NCBI GenBank assembly: GCA_934394545.1
Contig: CAKRRG010000078.1
Location: 1 to 12,010, forward strand
Length of the DNA stretch: 12,010 nt
Reading direction: 5' to 3'
Source: an uncultured Blautia sp.
Lineage (GTDB): Bacteria > Bacillota > Clostridia > Lachnospirales > Lachnospiraceae
A model generated the notes under the pieces. That model was given only the letters and a program-made list of their open reading frames with translations. It had not been told where the DNA came from and did no database searches. This document shows, piece after piece, positions 1 through 7,028 of this stretch. The translations under genes and the position numbers were made by a program. How positions within the stretch are numbered: the stretch's first letter is position 1; each line of letters starts with the position of its first letter.

Positions 1-477
1 GCCTTCGACAAGAGTGTATCCTGGGGGGATGCAGGCAAGGTATGGCTGGTAAGCTACCTTGGCAATTTCGTTGGATGTGCGATTATGGCGCTTCTTTTTG
101 TAGGAGCAGGTGCATCCGGCTCAGCGGATTATTTCGCAGGCTTTATTAACAACAAGCTGACGATCCCTATGGGACAGATGTTCATGCGTGCAGTTTTGTG
201 TAACTTCTTCGTATGTCTTGGTGTACTCTGCGGAATCAAGCTGAAAAGTGAAACCGGTAAATTCCTAATGATCGTAATGTGTATCTCCGCATTCGTTTTC
301 AGCGGATTTGAGCATTGCATTGCGAATATGGGAATTTTCGTAGTAAGCCTTGGCCTGGTAGATGGCCTTTCCGTTGGTCTCATGCTGAAAAGCATGCTGA
401 TCGTAACCATTGGAAATATGGTGGGAGGCGCTCTTTTACTGGCATGGCCATTAAGAAAGATGAGTGCAGATAAATAA
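1..477 (+). CDS. Formate/nitrite transporter (FNT) family channel, 3' part
   Basis: This is the C-terminal 158 residues of an FNT-family channel; the reading frame is open from base 1, so the start lies upstream of the window. FNT proteins are pentameric inner-membrane channels, each protomer with six helices, passing small monovalent anions such as formate, nitrite or hydrosulfide. The piece shows hydrophobic segments typical of the last four helices, the motif GFEHCIANM containing the pore histidine that FocA-type channels carry (FEHSIANM in FocA), and the helix MGQMFMRAVLCNFFVCLGV that matches the family's conserved LCN-VCL helix. It ends in a short charged tail. The stop is one base before the topB-like start. 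Family assignment is firm; the exact anion is not readable, although formate export or import would suit a fermentative anaerobe. Confidence 0.9.
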   Translation, partial: AFDKSVSWGDAGKVWLVSYLGNFVGCAIMALLFVGAGASGSADYFAGFINNKLTIPMGQMFMRAVLCNFFVCLGVLCGIKLKSETGKFLMIVMCISAFVFSGFEHCIANMGIFVVSLGLVDGLSVGLMLKSMLIVTIGNMVGGALLLAWPLRKMSADK

Positions 478-478
478 T

Positions 479-2533
479 ATGTCAAAAGCTTTATACATAG
501 CAGAGAAGCCCAGTGTGGCTCAGGAATTTGCGAAAGCTTTGAAATCAGGCGGTACAAGACGGGATGGATATCTGGAGTCTGATACCTGCGTGGTGACCTG
601 GTGTGTAGGACATCTGGTCACCATGAGTTATCCCGAGAAATATGATATCAAGTATAAAAGGTGGAGTTTAGATACCCTGCCTTTTTTGCCGCGTGATTTT
701 AAATACGAAGTAATTCCTGGAGTGGAAAAACAGTTTCAGATTGTGAAAGGGCTTCTGAACAGACCTGATATTGATACCATCTATGTGTGTACGGACTCCG
801 GGCGTGAGGGTGAATATATTTACCGCCTGGTGGCGCAGATGGCGGGAGTGAAGAACAAAGCACAAAAGCGTGTATGGATCGACTCCCAGACAGAAGAAGA
901 GATTCTTCGTGGAATCCGTGAAGCAAAGGATATTTCTGAATATGATAACCTTGCTGCAGCCGCCTATCTTCGGGCGAAAGAAGATTATCTTATGGGAATT
1001 AATTTTTCCCGTGTGCTGACATTACGCTATGGAAACAGCGTAACCAATTATCTTGGGGGCAAATACCAGGCAATTTCCGTAGGCCGTGTTATGACCTGTG
1101 TTCTTGGAATGGTGGTACGCCGTGAGCGCGAGATCCGCGCATTTGTGAAAACGCCTTTTTACAGAGTTGTGAGCAGCATTGCTCTTGAAGGAGAAAGCTT
1201 TGAAGGAGAGTGGAGAGCTGTAGAAGGCAGTCGCTATTTCCAGTCCCCTGTTTTATATAAAGAAAATGGTTTTAAGAAAAAAGAAGATGCCCAGAAGCTG
1301 ATCTGTGAATTAAGTACACAGCAGCCGCTTATATGTACGGTAGAGAAGATTGAGCGAAAGAAGGAAAATAAGAATCCCCCTCTTCTGTTTAATCTGGCAG
1401 AGCTTCAGAATGTCTGTTCCAAACTGTTCAAGATCAGTCCGGATGAGACTCTTTCCATTGTGCAGGATCTTTATGAAAAGAAACTGGTCACATATCCCAG
1501 AACAGATGCCAGAGTTTTATCAACAGCTGTGGCGAAGGAGATTTATAAGAATATTTCCGGGCTTCGGAATTATCCTCAGGCCGGGGATGTCGCTCAGGGC
1601 GCGTTAGAGCTTGGCGCATACAAAAATATCGCGAAGACACGTTACACCAATGACAAGCAGATTACAGACCATTATGCGATTATTCCTACTGGTCAGGGAC
1701 TTGGTGCACTGAAAGGGCTTTCCCTGACAGCACAGCGGGTATATGAGACGATTGTGAGACGATTTTTAAGTATTTTTTATCCGCCGGCTGTTTATCAGAA
1801 GGTAAGCCTTGTGACGAAAATGGAGAATGAATCTTTCTTTTCTTCTTTTAAAGTTTTGCTTAGTGAAGGGTATCTGAAGATTGCTGCAAATTCTTTTGCA
1901 AAAAAGAGTATGGCAGAAGCTTCCGGAAAAGCTTCCGAAAGCGAAGGAGAAGGTGAGGTTTCCTGCGACGAAGCTTTGTTAGCTGCATTGCAGAAATTGA
2001 AAAAGGGTGATATACTAAACATAAATGGTCTTGGTATCAAGGAAGGAGAGACATCTCCACCGAAGCGATATAATTCCGGTTCTATGATCCTGGCAATGGA
2101 GAATGCAGGTCAGCTGATCGAGGACGAAGATCTTCGTTCCCAGATCAAGGGAAGCGGAATCGGTACCAGCGCCACCAGAGCAGAGATTTTGAAGAAACTG
2201 TTTAATATCCGATATCTGTCTCTGAATAAGAAAACCCAGGTGATCACGCCTACCCTTCAGGGAGAAATGATTTATGATGTGGTAAACTGTTCTATCCGTC
2301 AGCTTCTGAACCCGGAACTGACTGCCAGCTGGGAGAAGGGACTTACCTATGTAGCAGAGGGATCTATTACAGAGCAGGAATATATGGATAAGCTGGAGCA
2401 CTTTGTAAGGATCCGTACCAAACAGGTGGAGGACAGTCATTTTCAGTATGCACTGAGGCAGTTTTTTGATGCAGCTGCGCAGTATTATAAGAAGCCGGAG
2501 CGGGAAACTGCTGCGAAAAGAGGCAGAACATAA
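479..2533 (+). CDS. topB: DNA topoisomerase III-type type IA topoisomerase
   Basis: A 684-residue type IA topoisomerase that passes single DNA strands through a transient break, relaxing or decatenating DNA in the cytoplasm. The N-terminal Toprim domain (about residues 1-145) opens with YIAEKPSVAQ, giving the catalytic Glu9, and carries CTDSGREGE with acidic residues D106, E110 and E112. The nucleophile is Tyr339 in TYPRTD. The downstream GIGTSATR block is at residues 560-567. A Ser/Glu/Gly-rich low-complexity stretch (ASGKASESEGEGE, near residue 482) is probably a linker. There is no zinc-finger tail, as is usual for TopB rather than TopA. The length is close to the family's 650-730. I chose ATG 479, giving MSKALYIAEKPS as in homologues. 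An in-frame GTG at 464 would add five residues and overlap the FNT gene by 14 bases. Confidence 0.93.
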   Translation: MSKALYIAEKPSVAQEFAKALKSGGTRRDGYLESDTCVVTWCVGHLVTMSYPEKYDIKYKRWSLDTLPFLPRDFKYEVIPGVEKQFQIVKGLLNRPDIDTIYVCTDSGREGEYIYRLVAQMAGVKNKAQKRVWIDSQTEEEILRGIREAKDISEYDNLAAAAYLRAKEDYLMGINFSRVLTLRYGNSVTNYLGGKYQAISVGRVMTCVLGMVVRREREIRAFVKTPFYRVVSSIALEGESFEGEWRAVEGSRYFQSPVLYKENGFKKKEDAQKLICELSTQQPLICTVEKIERKKENKNPPLLFNLAELQNVCSKLFKISPDETLSIVQDLYEKKLVTYPRTDARVLSTAVAKEIYKNISGLRNYPQAGDVAQGALELGAYKNIAKTRYTNDKQITDHYAIIPTGQGLGALKGLSLTAQRVYETIVRRFLSIFYPPAVYQKVSLVTKMENESFFSSFKVLLSEGYLKIAANSFAKKSMAEASGKASESEGEGEVSCDEALLAALQKLKKGDILNINGLGIKEGETSPPKRYNSGSMILAMENAGQLIEDEDLRSQIKGSGIGTSATRAEILKKLFNIRYLSLNKKTQVITPTLQGEMIYDVVNCSIRQLLNPELTASWEKGLTYVAEGSITEQEYMDKLEHFVRIRTKQVEDSHFQYALRQFFDAAAQYYKKPERETAAKRGRT

Positions 2534-2543
2534 TCTAGAGGGT

Positions 2544-2691
2544 GTTTGAAAAAGCATTCCTGTAATCTGCACGCCCCACTTTGCGGTATATTTTGCCCGA
2601 ATTCGGTTGTCGTAGCCCGCTACGACGCCCTCATCTGGACAAAATCTCCCACAAATTGTGACGCACATCTTGCAGAAAGCCTTTTTCAAAC
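2544..2691. repeat. 148-nt gapless palindromic element (large imperfect hairpin)
   Basis: The two 74-nt halves of this intergenic element face each other about a centre at 2617.5. By hand alignment, 52 of 74 positions are exact complements with no insertion or deletion. The outer ends are GTTTGAAAAAG (2544-2554) and its complement CTTTTTCAAAC (2681-2691). The centre is GTCGTAGC-CC-GCTACGAC (2609-2626), perfect apart from the two middle bases. Several inner blocks also match, such as ATTTTG against CAAAAT. It lies between the topB stop and the ribosome binding site of the next gene, so it could help end the topB transcript. Its form is that of a small non-autonomous repeat or a structured RNA. 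No convincing target-site duplication is visible: only a 4-base ATCT occurs near both ends, not flush with them. The ORFs across it look incidental. Confidence 0.75.
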
Positions 2692-2748
2692 GCGATCTGA
2701 TACAGATTTGGGAATAAAGGAAATCATTCATTAAATTAGATTTATATG

Positions 2749-2754
2749 AGGAGG
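2749..2754 (+). promoter_or_regulatory. Strong ribosome binding site AGGAGG for the beta-helix gene
   Basis: A perfect AGGAGG lies seven bases before ATG 2762 and fixes that start. No convincing promoter could be placed between the palindromic element and this site. Confidence 0.85.
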
Positions 2755-2761
2755 ATGTATT

Positions 2762-3430
2762 ATGTTAAAAGATTTTACTATCGCAAACATGCTGGATATG
2801 ACCCAGACTATCGCAGGAGAGCTTTTCCAGGGAAAAACCTATCCATGGGAAGTTCTTCCGGAAATTGGTGATTTTATTGTAAAGCTGGGAAAAACGCTGG
2901 ATCCAAATGAATATGACTATCTGGAGGGGGATATCTGGATCGCGAAATCTGCCAAGGTTGCACCTACCGCCTGCATTAACGGACCAGCCATCATCGGTAA
3001 GAATACAGAAGTGCGCCACTGTGCATTTATCCGCGGCAAAGCTCTTGTAGGAGAGGGCTGTGTAGTGGGAAATTCCACAGAGCTTAAGAATGTAGTCCTT
3101 TTTAACAATGTACAGGTTCCTCATTACAATTATGTAGGGGACGCTGTGCTGGGTTACAAATCCCATATGGGTGCAGGTTCCATCTGTTCCAATGTGAAAT
3201 CAGACAAGAAACTGGTTGTTGTAAAAGACGGAGAGGAGAAGATTGAGACAGGACTTAAGAAGTTTGGTGCGATGCTGGCAGATCATGTAGAGGTTGGCTG
3301 TGGTTCTGTGCTGAATCCGGGAACTGTGATCGGAAGAAACACTAATATTTATCCGCTTTCTCCAGTACGTGGATGTGTTCCGGCGAACAGTATTTATAAG
3401 AATAAAGACGAGATTGTTACTAAAGTGTGA
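2762..3430 (+). CDS. GlmU-like left-handed beta-helix acyltransferase-type protein
   Basis: A 222-residue protein with an N-terminal alpha-helical part (about 1-55) followed by hexapeptide repeats (about 56-210), which in this family fold into a left-handed beta-helix and form trimers. Repeat units such as PAIIGKNTEV, ALVGEGCVVG and TVIGRNTNIY are visible. The block VPHYNYVGDAVLGYKSHMGAG (residues 119-139) resembles the acetyl-CoA site of GlmU (GHLTYIGDAEIG), and His121 sits where GlmU has its catalytic His. The pyrophosphorylase half of GlmU is absent, so annotation as a UDP-GlcNAc pyrophosphorylase would be misleading. It may acetylate a sugar nucleotide or amino sugar, but the acceptor is unknown. 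It appears monocistronic, between the 148-nt palindromic element and a strong terminator. Confidence 0.8.
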   Translation: MLKDFTIANMLDMTQTIAGELFQGKTYPWEVLPEIGDFIVKLGKTLDPNEYDYLEGDIWIAKSAKVAPTACINGPAIIGKNTEVRHCAFIRGKALVGEGCVVGNSTELKNVVLFNNVQVPHYNYVGDAVLGYKSHMGAGSICSNVKSDKKLVVVKDGEEKIETGLKKFGAMLADHVEVGCGSVLNPGTVIGRNTNIYPLSPVRGCVPANSIYKNKDEIVTKV

Positions 3431-3493
3431 GCAGGTTTATGGGATAGATGGCGGAAAATAATAGAATGTATTCCAAAATTTGAAATAAACATG

Positions 3494-3550
3494 CAAATAA
3501 AGAATGGGTTCGCATCCCCCGTAAGGGGTTGTGAACCCATTCTTTGTTTG
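3494..3550. terminator. Long near-perfect hairpin, probable intrinsic terminator
   Basis: The arms 3494-3519 and 3525-3550 pair almost throughout around the loop CGTAA. The core AAAGAATGGGTTC (3499-3511) is perfectly matched by GAACCCATTCTTT (3533-3545), and CCCC (3516-3519) pairs with GGGG (3525-3528). The 3' side is U-rich and the 5' side A-rich, so it could work in both directions. It ends the beta-helix gene and insulates the ABC operon starting 53 bases later. Confidence 0.88.
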
Positions 3551-3602
3551 TTACCATAAAACACGGTTTTAAAGGTTGTTGAGTTAAATTAGAGGTAAAT
3601 TT

Positions 3603-4544
3603 ATGTTACGGTATATTTTAAAAAAGACAGGATCGTTTCTTATAGTTCTTGTTGGTATTACGTTTATTTCATTTCTTTTATCTTATCTTTCGCCAAGTGA
3701 TCCAGTTGAGATTATGATGAAAAAGAATGGGAACATGGTATCCGAAGAAGTGATTCGGAAGAAAAGAGAGGAACTGGGGCTTGATAAACCTTTTCCGGTG
3801 CAGTATGCAAAATGGGTGAAAGGAATTCTAGAAGGTGATTTTGGAACATCATATAAATCCAAAAAACCTGTTCTTCAGGAAATAAAAAAATGTATTCCTT
3901 ACACAGTACGGCTAACTGTACTTTCTATGTTTTTAACAATATTGATTTCCACACCAATTGGTATTTTATGTGCAAAGTATAAAGACAGACTACTGGATAA
4001 TATTTTTCGCTTTATTACCTATCTGTTTTCATCATTGCCGTCCTTTTTTCTTGCGCTGGTGTTAATGTATTTGTTTTCGCTAAAGTTGAAATTGTTTCCT
4101 GTAATTGCAAAAGGAAATAAAAGTGGGATTGTAATGCCTGCATTGGTTCTGTCTTTGACCCTTGCTTCCTGGTATATCCGTCAAGTGCGTGCCATTGTTT
4201 TAAAAGAGCTTGAAAAGGGGTATATTGACGGACTTTTAACACGGGGCGTTTCAGAGACAAGGATTTTATTTGGGCATGTATTAAGAAACTGTTTAATGCC
4301 ATTGGTGACTTTGCTGGGCATCTCTTTTGGTACAATGCTGGGCGGCTCTACCATTGTGGAAAGCATTTTTACATGGCCAGGAGTAGGAAAACTGGCTGTT
4401 GATGCAATTACATCCAGGGATTATCCGGTTATTCAAGGATATGTAGTATGGATGGCTGTGATTTTTCTGGTTATTAATGCAATTGTGGAATGTTCCTATT
4501 CTTTGATGGATCCAAGAATCCGTAGGGGAAAGGGGAAAAACTGA
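3603..4544 (+). CDS. ABC transporter permease, DppB/NikB type
   Basis: A 313-residue integral membrane permease of the dipeptide/oligopeptide/nickel class. It forms a heterodimer with the next gene's product to make the import channel. The N-terminal helix (residues 8-30), the DPVEIMMKKNG loop and the block ELGLDKPFPVQYAKW then EGDFGTSY are the hallmark of DppB/NikB proteins. Five further hydrophobic segments follow. The cytoplasmic coupling loop, YIDGLLTRGVSETRILFGH, stands in the place of the EAA motif, and TIVESIFTWPGVGKL is the conserved C-terminal block. ATG 3603 is preceded by AGAGG (3591-3595). The last codon's TGA overlaps the next ATG by one base (ATGA), so translation is probably coupled. 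NikB and DppB cannot be told apart by eye. No clear promoter was found in the 50 bases upstream. Confidence 0.9.
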   Translation: MLRYILKKTGSFLIVLVGITFISFLLSYLSPSDPVEIMMKKNGNMVSEEVIRKKREELGLDKPFPVQYAKWVKGILEGDFGTSYKSKKPVLQEIKKCIPYTVRLTVLSMFLTILISTPIGILCAKYKDRLLDNIFRFITYLFSSLPSFFLALVLMYLFSLKLKLFPVIAKGNKSGIVMPALVLSLTLASWYIRQVRAIVLKELEKGYIDGLLTRGVSETRILFGHVLRNCLMPLVTLLGISFGTMLGGSTIVESIFTWPGVGKLAVDAITSRDYPVIQGYVVWMAVIFLVINAIVECSYSLMDPRIRRGKGKN

Positions 4545-5380
4545 TGAAATATTTGAAATCTGAAAGAAAGCTGATATTAATTTCTGTTTTAGTAGTGCTG
4601 ATTTTAGCAGGAGCACATTTTTGCAGATATATATTGCCATATGACCCATTTAAAACAAGTATGGGAGAATCTGCACTTCCTCCATCTTCCCAGCATTGGT
4701 TTGGAACAGATAATTTGGGAAGGGATGTTTTTTCCAGAGTGTTGCAGGGAAGCCAGACATCACTATATACAGCCTTGGGAGTTGTGCTTGTTGTTTTTTT
4801 GATTGGAACGATTTTGGGTATAACTGCAGGATATCTGGGAGGAACGGCTGATGTAGTGATAATGAAAATTATAGTGATTTTTCAGGCGTTTCCAAGTTTT
4901 ATTCTTGCAGTTGCAGTAGCTGGTATGCTGGGTGCAGGGATGCTGGGTGCAGGGATGCTTAATGGTATGCTTTCTTTGTGTGCCGTTTATTGGACAACCT
5001 ATGCAAAACTGGCCAGAAGTCTCGTATTGCAAATGAAGGACGCAAATTATATTCAGGCGGCAAAGCTTTGTGGGGCAAAAAAACGCCACATTATATTTCG
5101 CTATATTATGCCAAATGTGATTTCACCTTTGACAGTGACTGCCACACTGGATGTGGGAAGCGTGATTTTAAGTATGGCAGGGTTGTCGTTTCTTGGGCTG
5201 GGAGCGCAGAGACCTACTGCAGAATGGGGCGTTATGATGAGTGAAGCAAGAAACTACATGCAGACAGCCCCTTGGATCATTATATTTCCAGGACTTGCAT
5301 TATTTCTTGTGGTGATTGCTTTTAATCTGTTTGGTGATAATGTGAGAGATATGCTTGAAAAGAGAACCAGACAGAACTAA
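4544..5380 (+). CDS. ABC transporter permease, DppC/NikC type
   Basis: A 278-residue permease that partners the preceding one. It begins with one membrane helix (about residues 10-30), then the typical periplasm-side block HWFGTDNLGRDVFSRVLQGSQTSL, five more hydrophobic segments, the EAA-type coupling loop DANYIQAAKLCGAKKRHIIFRYIMPN, and the C-terminal block LSFLGLGAQRPTAEWGVMM found in DppC/NikC proteins. Its ATG shares a base with the upstream stop, and AGGGG (4531-4535) serves as ribosome binding site. An in-frame 15-base tandem duplication gives the sequence MLGAGMLGAGML inside a membrane segment (residues 128-139). Length fits NikC (about 277) rather than the longer DppC/OppC proteins (300 or more). 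Confidence 0.9.
   Translation: MKYLKSERKLILISVLVVLILAGAHFCRYILPYDPFKTSMGESALPPSSQHWFGTDNLGRDVFSRVLQGSQTSLYTALGVVLVVFLIGTILGITAGYLGGTADVVIMKIIVIFQAFPSFILAVAVAGMLGAGMLGAGMLNGMLSLCAVYWTTYAKLARSLVLQMKDANYIQAAKLCGAKKRHIIFRYIMPNVISPLTVTATLDVGSVILSMAGLSFLGLGAQRPTAEWGVMMSEARNYMQTAPWIIIFPGLALFLVVIAFNLFGDNVRDMLEKRTRQN
4925..4959 (+). repeat. 15-bp in-frame tandem repeat within the permease C gene
   Basis: The unit ATGCTGGGTGCAGGG occurs at 4925-4939 and again, identically, at 4940-4954, followed by a partial third copy ATGCT. It encodes MLGAG twice in a membrane helix. The exact identity of the copies points to recent slippage or a site able to expand and contract without a frameshift. Confidence 0.9.
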
Positions 5381-5469
5381 CAGAAGGCAGCGCTGATCAC
5401 AGGGTGAATTATTTTTTATTCAGCTTTGTAACGCAGCTAAAAATAAAAAATGAAATGGAGAGTTTGATT

Positions 5470-7014
5470 ATGAAGAAGAGAGCAGTAGCAGCAGTTTTGG
5501 CATTCACCATGGTAATGTCTGCAAGCAGCATGGTTTATGCGGAAGAAAATGAAGGAAAACATCTGACAGCAGGAGCTACCACAGGATTTTTTGGAGCGGA
5601 AAGTCTTGATCCTGCATATAACTGGGATGGCTGGATTATGTCCATTTACGGTATTTCTGAAAACTTATTCCGTCTTAATAATAATTTTGAGCCGGAACCC
5701 TGGCTGTGTGAGTCATATGAAAATACAGATGATCTGACCTGGGTATTTACTTTACGTGATGATGTGACTTTCTCAAATGGAAATAAAATGACTGCAGATT
5801 CTGTAAAGAAGTGCTTTGAACGCACAGCAGAGCAGAATGCACGTCTGGCAGATACTGTCTCTATTGATTCTATGGAGGCGGACGGACAGACACTGACTAT
5901 AAAAACATCCGTACCAGAACCTACATTGCTGAATGACTTATGTGATCCGATTATGGCAGTATATGATTCAGAAAGCCCTATTGATGAGGAACTTGGAGCA
6001 TCATGTACTGGTCCGTTTGTTGCAACAGAATTTGAGGCAATGACAGAAGTAAAACTTAAAAAATACGCTGGCTATTGGGGTGGAGAACCGAAACTGGATA
6101 CTGTGGATCTGAAAATCGTAGATGATCAGGATGCTTTAAACATGGCTCTTCAGAATGGTGAAATTGATCTTGTTGCACAGCTTCCGGCAGCTGGAACGGA
6201 TCTGTTTGCAGACGATGATAATTTTGTTATGGATAGTGTTACTTCTACCAGAACCAGTTTCCTTATGTATAATCTGAATACTCCAGCTTTACAGGATGTG
6301 AATGTACGAAATGCCTTAAGTATGGCTATTGACAGAGAAGGGTTTGCAAATGTTGTATTTAAGGGCTTTGCTGATCCGTCCTACGGTGTATATTCTGCAT
6401 CTTTGCCATATGGTGGAACTGATGGCCTGGATCTGGCAGTTTCATCTTATGATCCAGAGGGGGCAGCAGAGCTGTTGAAAGAAGCTGGATATGCGGATAC
6501 AGATGGTGATGGAATTGTAGATAAGGATGGAGAAAATTTATCTCTTCGTTTTGTTACCTACAGCTATAATACGGAATTTCTTCAGTTCGCAGATATTTAT
6601 CAGGCTCAGCTGGCAGAAATCGGGGTTGATCTTCAGGTAGAAACTTATGATGTGCTGGATGATACTATGGAATCAGGAGAATTTGATATTGCAGGTCTTA
6701 ATTATGCTATGGCACCTACCGGAAGTGAGGCGTATTTCCTGAACATGATATTTTTACCAGGAGCAAGTAATAATTATAATGGATATGACAATGCAAAAGT
6801 AGATGAGCTTGCAGATAAACTTGCAGGAACATATGACAAAGATGACCGTATAAATTTGATGAAGCAGATGGAACAGGAAGTTTTGAATGATGGTGCTTAT
6901 GCATTCTTTGCAAACCAGAAGCTGATTTGTGTTTATAACAAAAAGGTAACTGGATTTGAAATAAATCCTACAGAGTATTATCTTATTACAAATACAATTG
7001 ACATTACTGAGTAA
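5470..7014 (+). CDS. Family 5 extracellular solute-binding protein (NikA/DppA/OppA class)
   Basis: A 514-residue secreted receptor that would deliver substrate to the two permeases. I chose ATG 5470, behind GGAG (5457-5460), because it gives a clean signal peptide, MKKRAVAAVLAFTMVMSAS, with likely cleavage after VYA at residue 24. An in-frame GTG at 5404 would bury this signal. The mature part shows SBP family 5 landmarks: LDPAYNWDGW, WVFTLRDDVTFSNGNKMTADSV, YWGGEPKLDTVDLKIV and VRNALSMAIDRE. An Asp-rich loop DTDGDGIVDKDG is at residues 343-354, as in many relatives. There is no lipobox cysteine, which is unusual for a binding protein in a Gram-positive cell. The gene lies between permeases and ATPases. 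Substrate is undetermined: nickel or metal-chelate and peptide are both possible for this family. Confidence 0.9.
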   Translation: MKKRAVAAVLAFTMVMSASSMVYAEENEGKHLTAGATTGFFGAESLDPAYNWDGWIMSIYGISENLFRLNNNFEPEPWLCESYENTDDLTWVFTLRDDVTFSNGNKMTADSVKKCFERTAEQNARLADTVSIDSMEADGQTLTIKTSVPEPTLLNDLCDPIMAVYDSESPIDEELGASCTGPFVATEFEAMTEVKLKKYAGYWGGEPKLDTVDLKIVDDQDALNMALQNGEIDLVAQLPAAGTDLFADDDNFVMDSVTSTRTSFLMYNLNTPALQDVNVRNALSMAIDREGFANVVFKGFADPSYGVYSASLPYGGTDGLDLAVSSYDPEGAAELLKEAGYADTDGDGIVDKDGENLSLRFVTYSYNTEFLQFADIYQAQLAEIGVDLQVETYDVLDDTMESGEFDIAGLNYAMAPTGSEAYFLNMIFLPGASNNYNGYDNAKVDELADKLAGTYDKDDRINLMKQMEQEVLNDGAYAFFANQKLICVYNKKVTGFEINPTEYYLITNTIDITE

Positions 7015-7028
7015 GCTGGAGGAGAAAG

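Noticed and set aside
794..814. Toprim motif DSGRE in the topoisomerase, with Gly in place of the second Asp of DxDxE
   Set aside because: Bacillota TopB proteins, such as the one of B. subtilis as I recall it (TDAGREGE), carry the same Gly, so this is normal for the family and not a broken site.
2533..2698. ATCT near both ends of the palindromic element as a target-site duplication
   Set aside because: It is only four bases and not flush with the element ends, so chance is the better explanation.
2546..2734. 62-residue plus-strand ORF and a long minus-strand ORF (2015-2731) across the palindromic element
   Set aside because: Both run through the inverted-repeat structure, have no matching ribosome binding site, and the minus one reads antisense through topB. 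They look incidental.
3546..3602. Promoter of the ABC operon (TTGTTA at 3548, TTAAAT at 3584)
   Set aside because: The boxes are 30 bases apart and no pair with 16-18 spacing was found, so no promoter was called.
5404..5469. GTG 5404 as start of the binding protein
   Set aside because: It adds 22 residues before an ideal signal peptide and is not needed. ATG 5470 has GGAG at good spacing.
6496..6531. EF-hand-like loop DTDGDGIVDKDG in the binding protein as a special calcium site
   Set aside because: This Asp-rich turn is common in family 5 binding proteins of Gram-positive bacteria and is not distinctive by itself.
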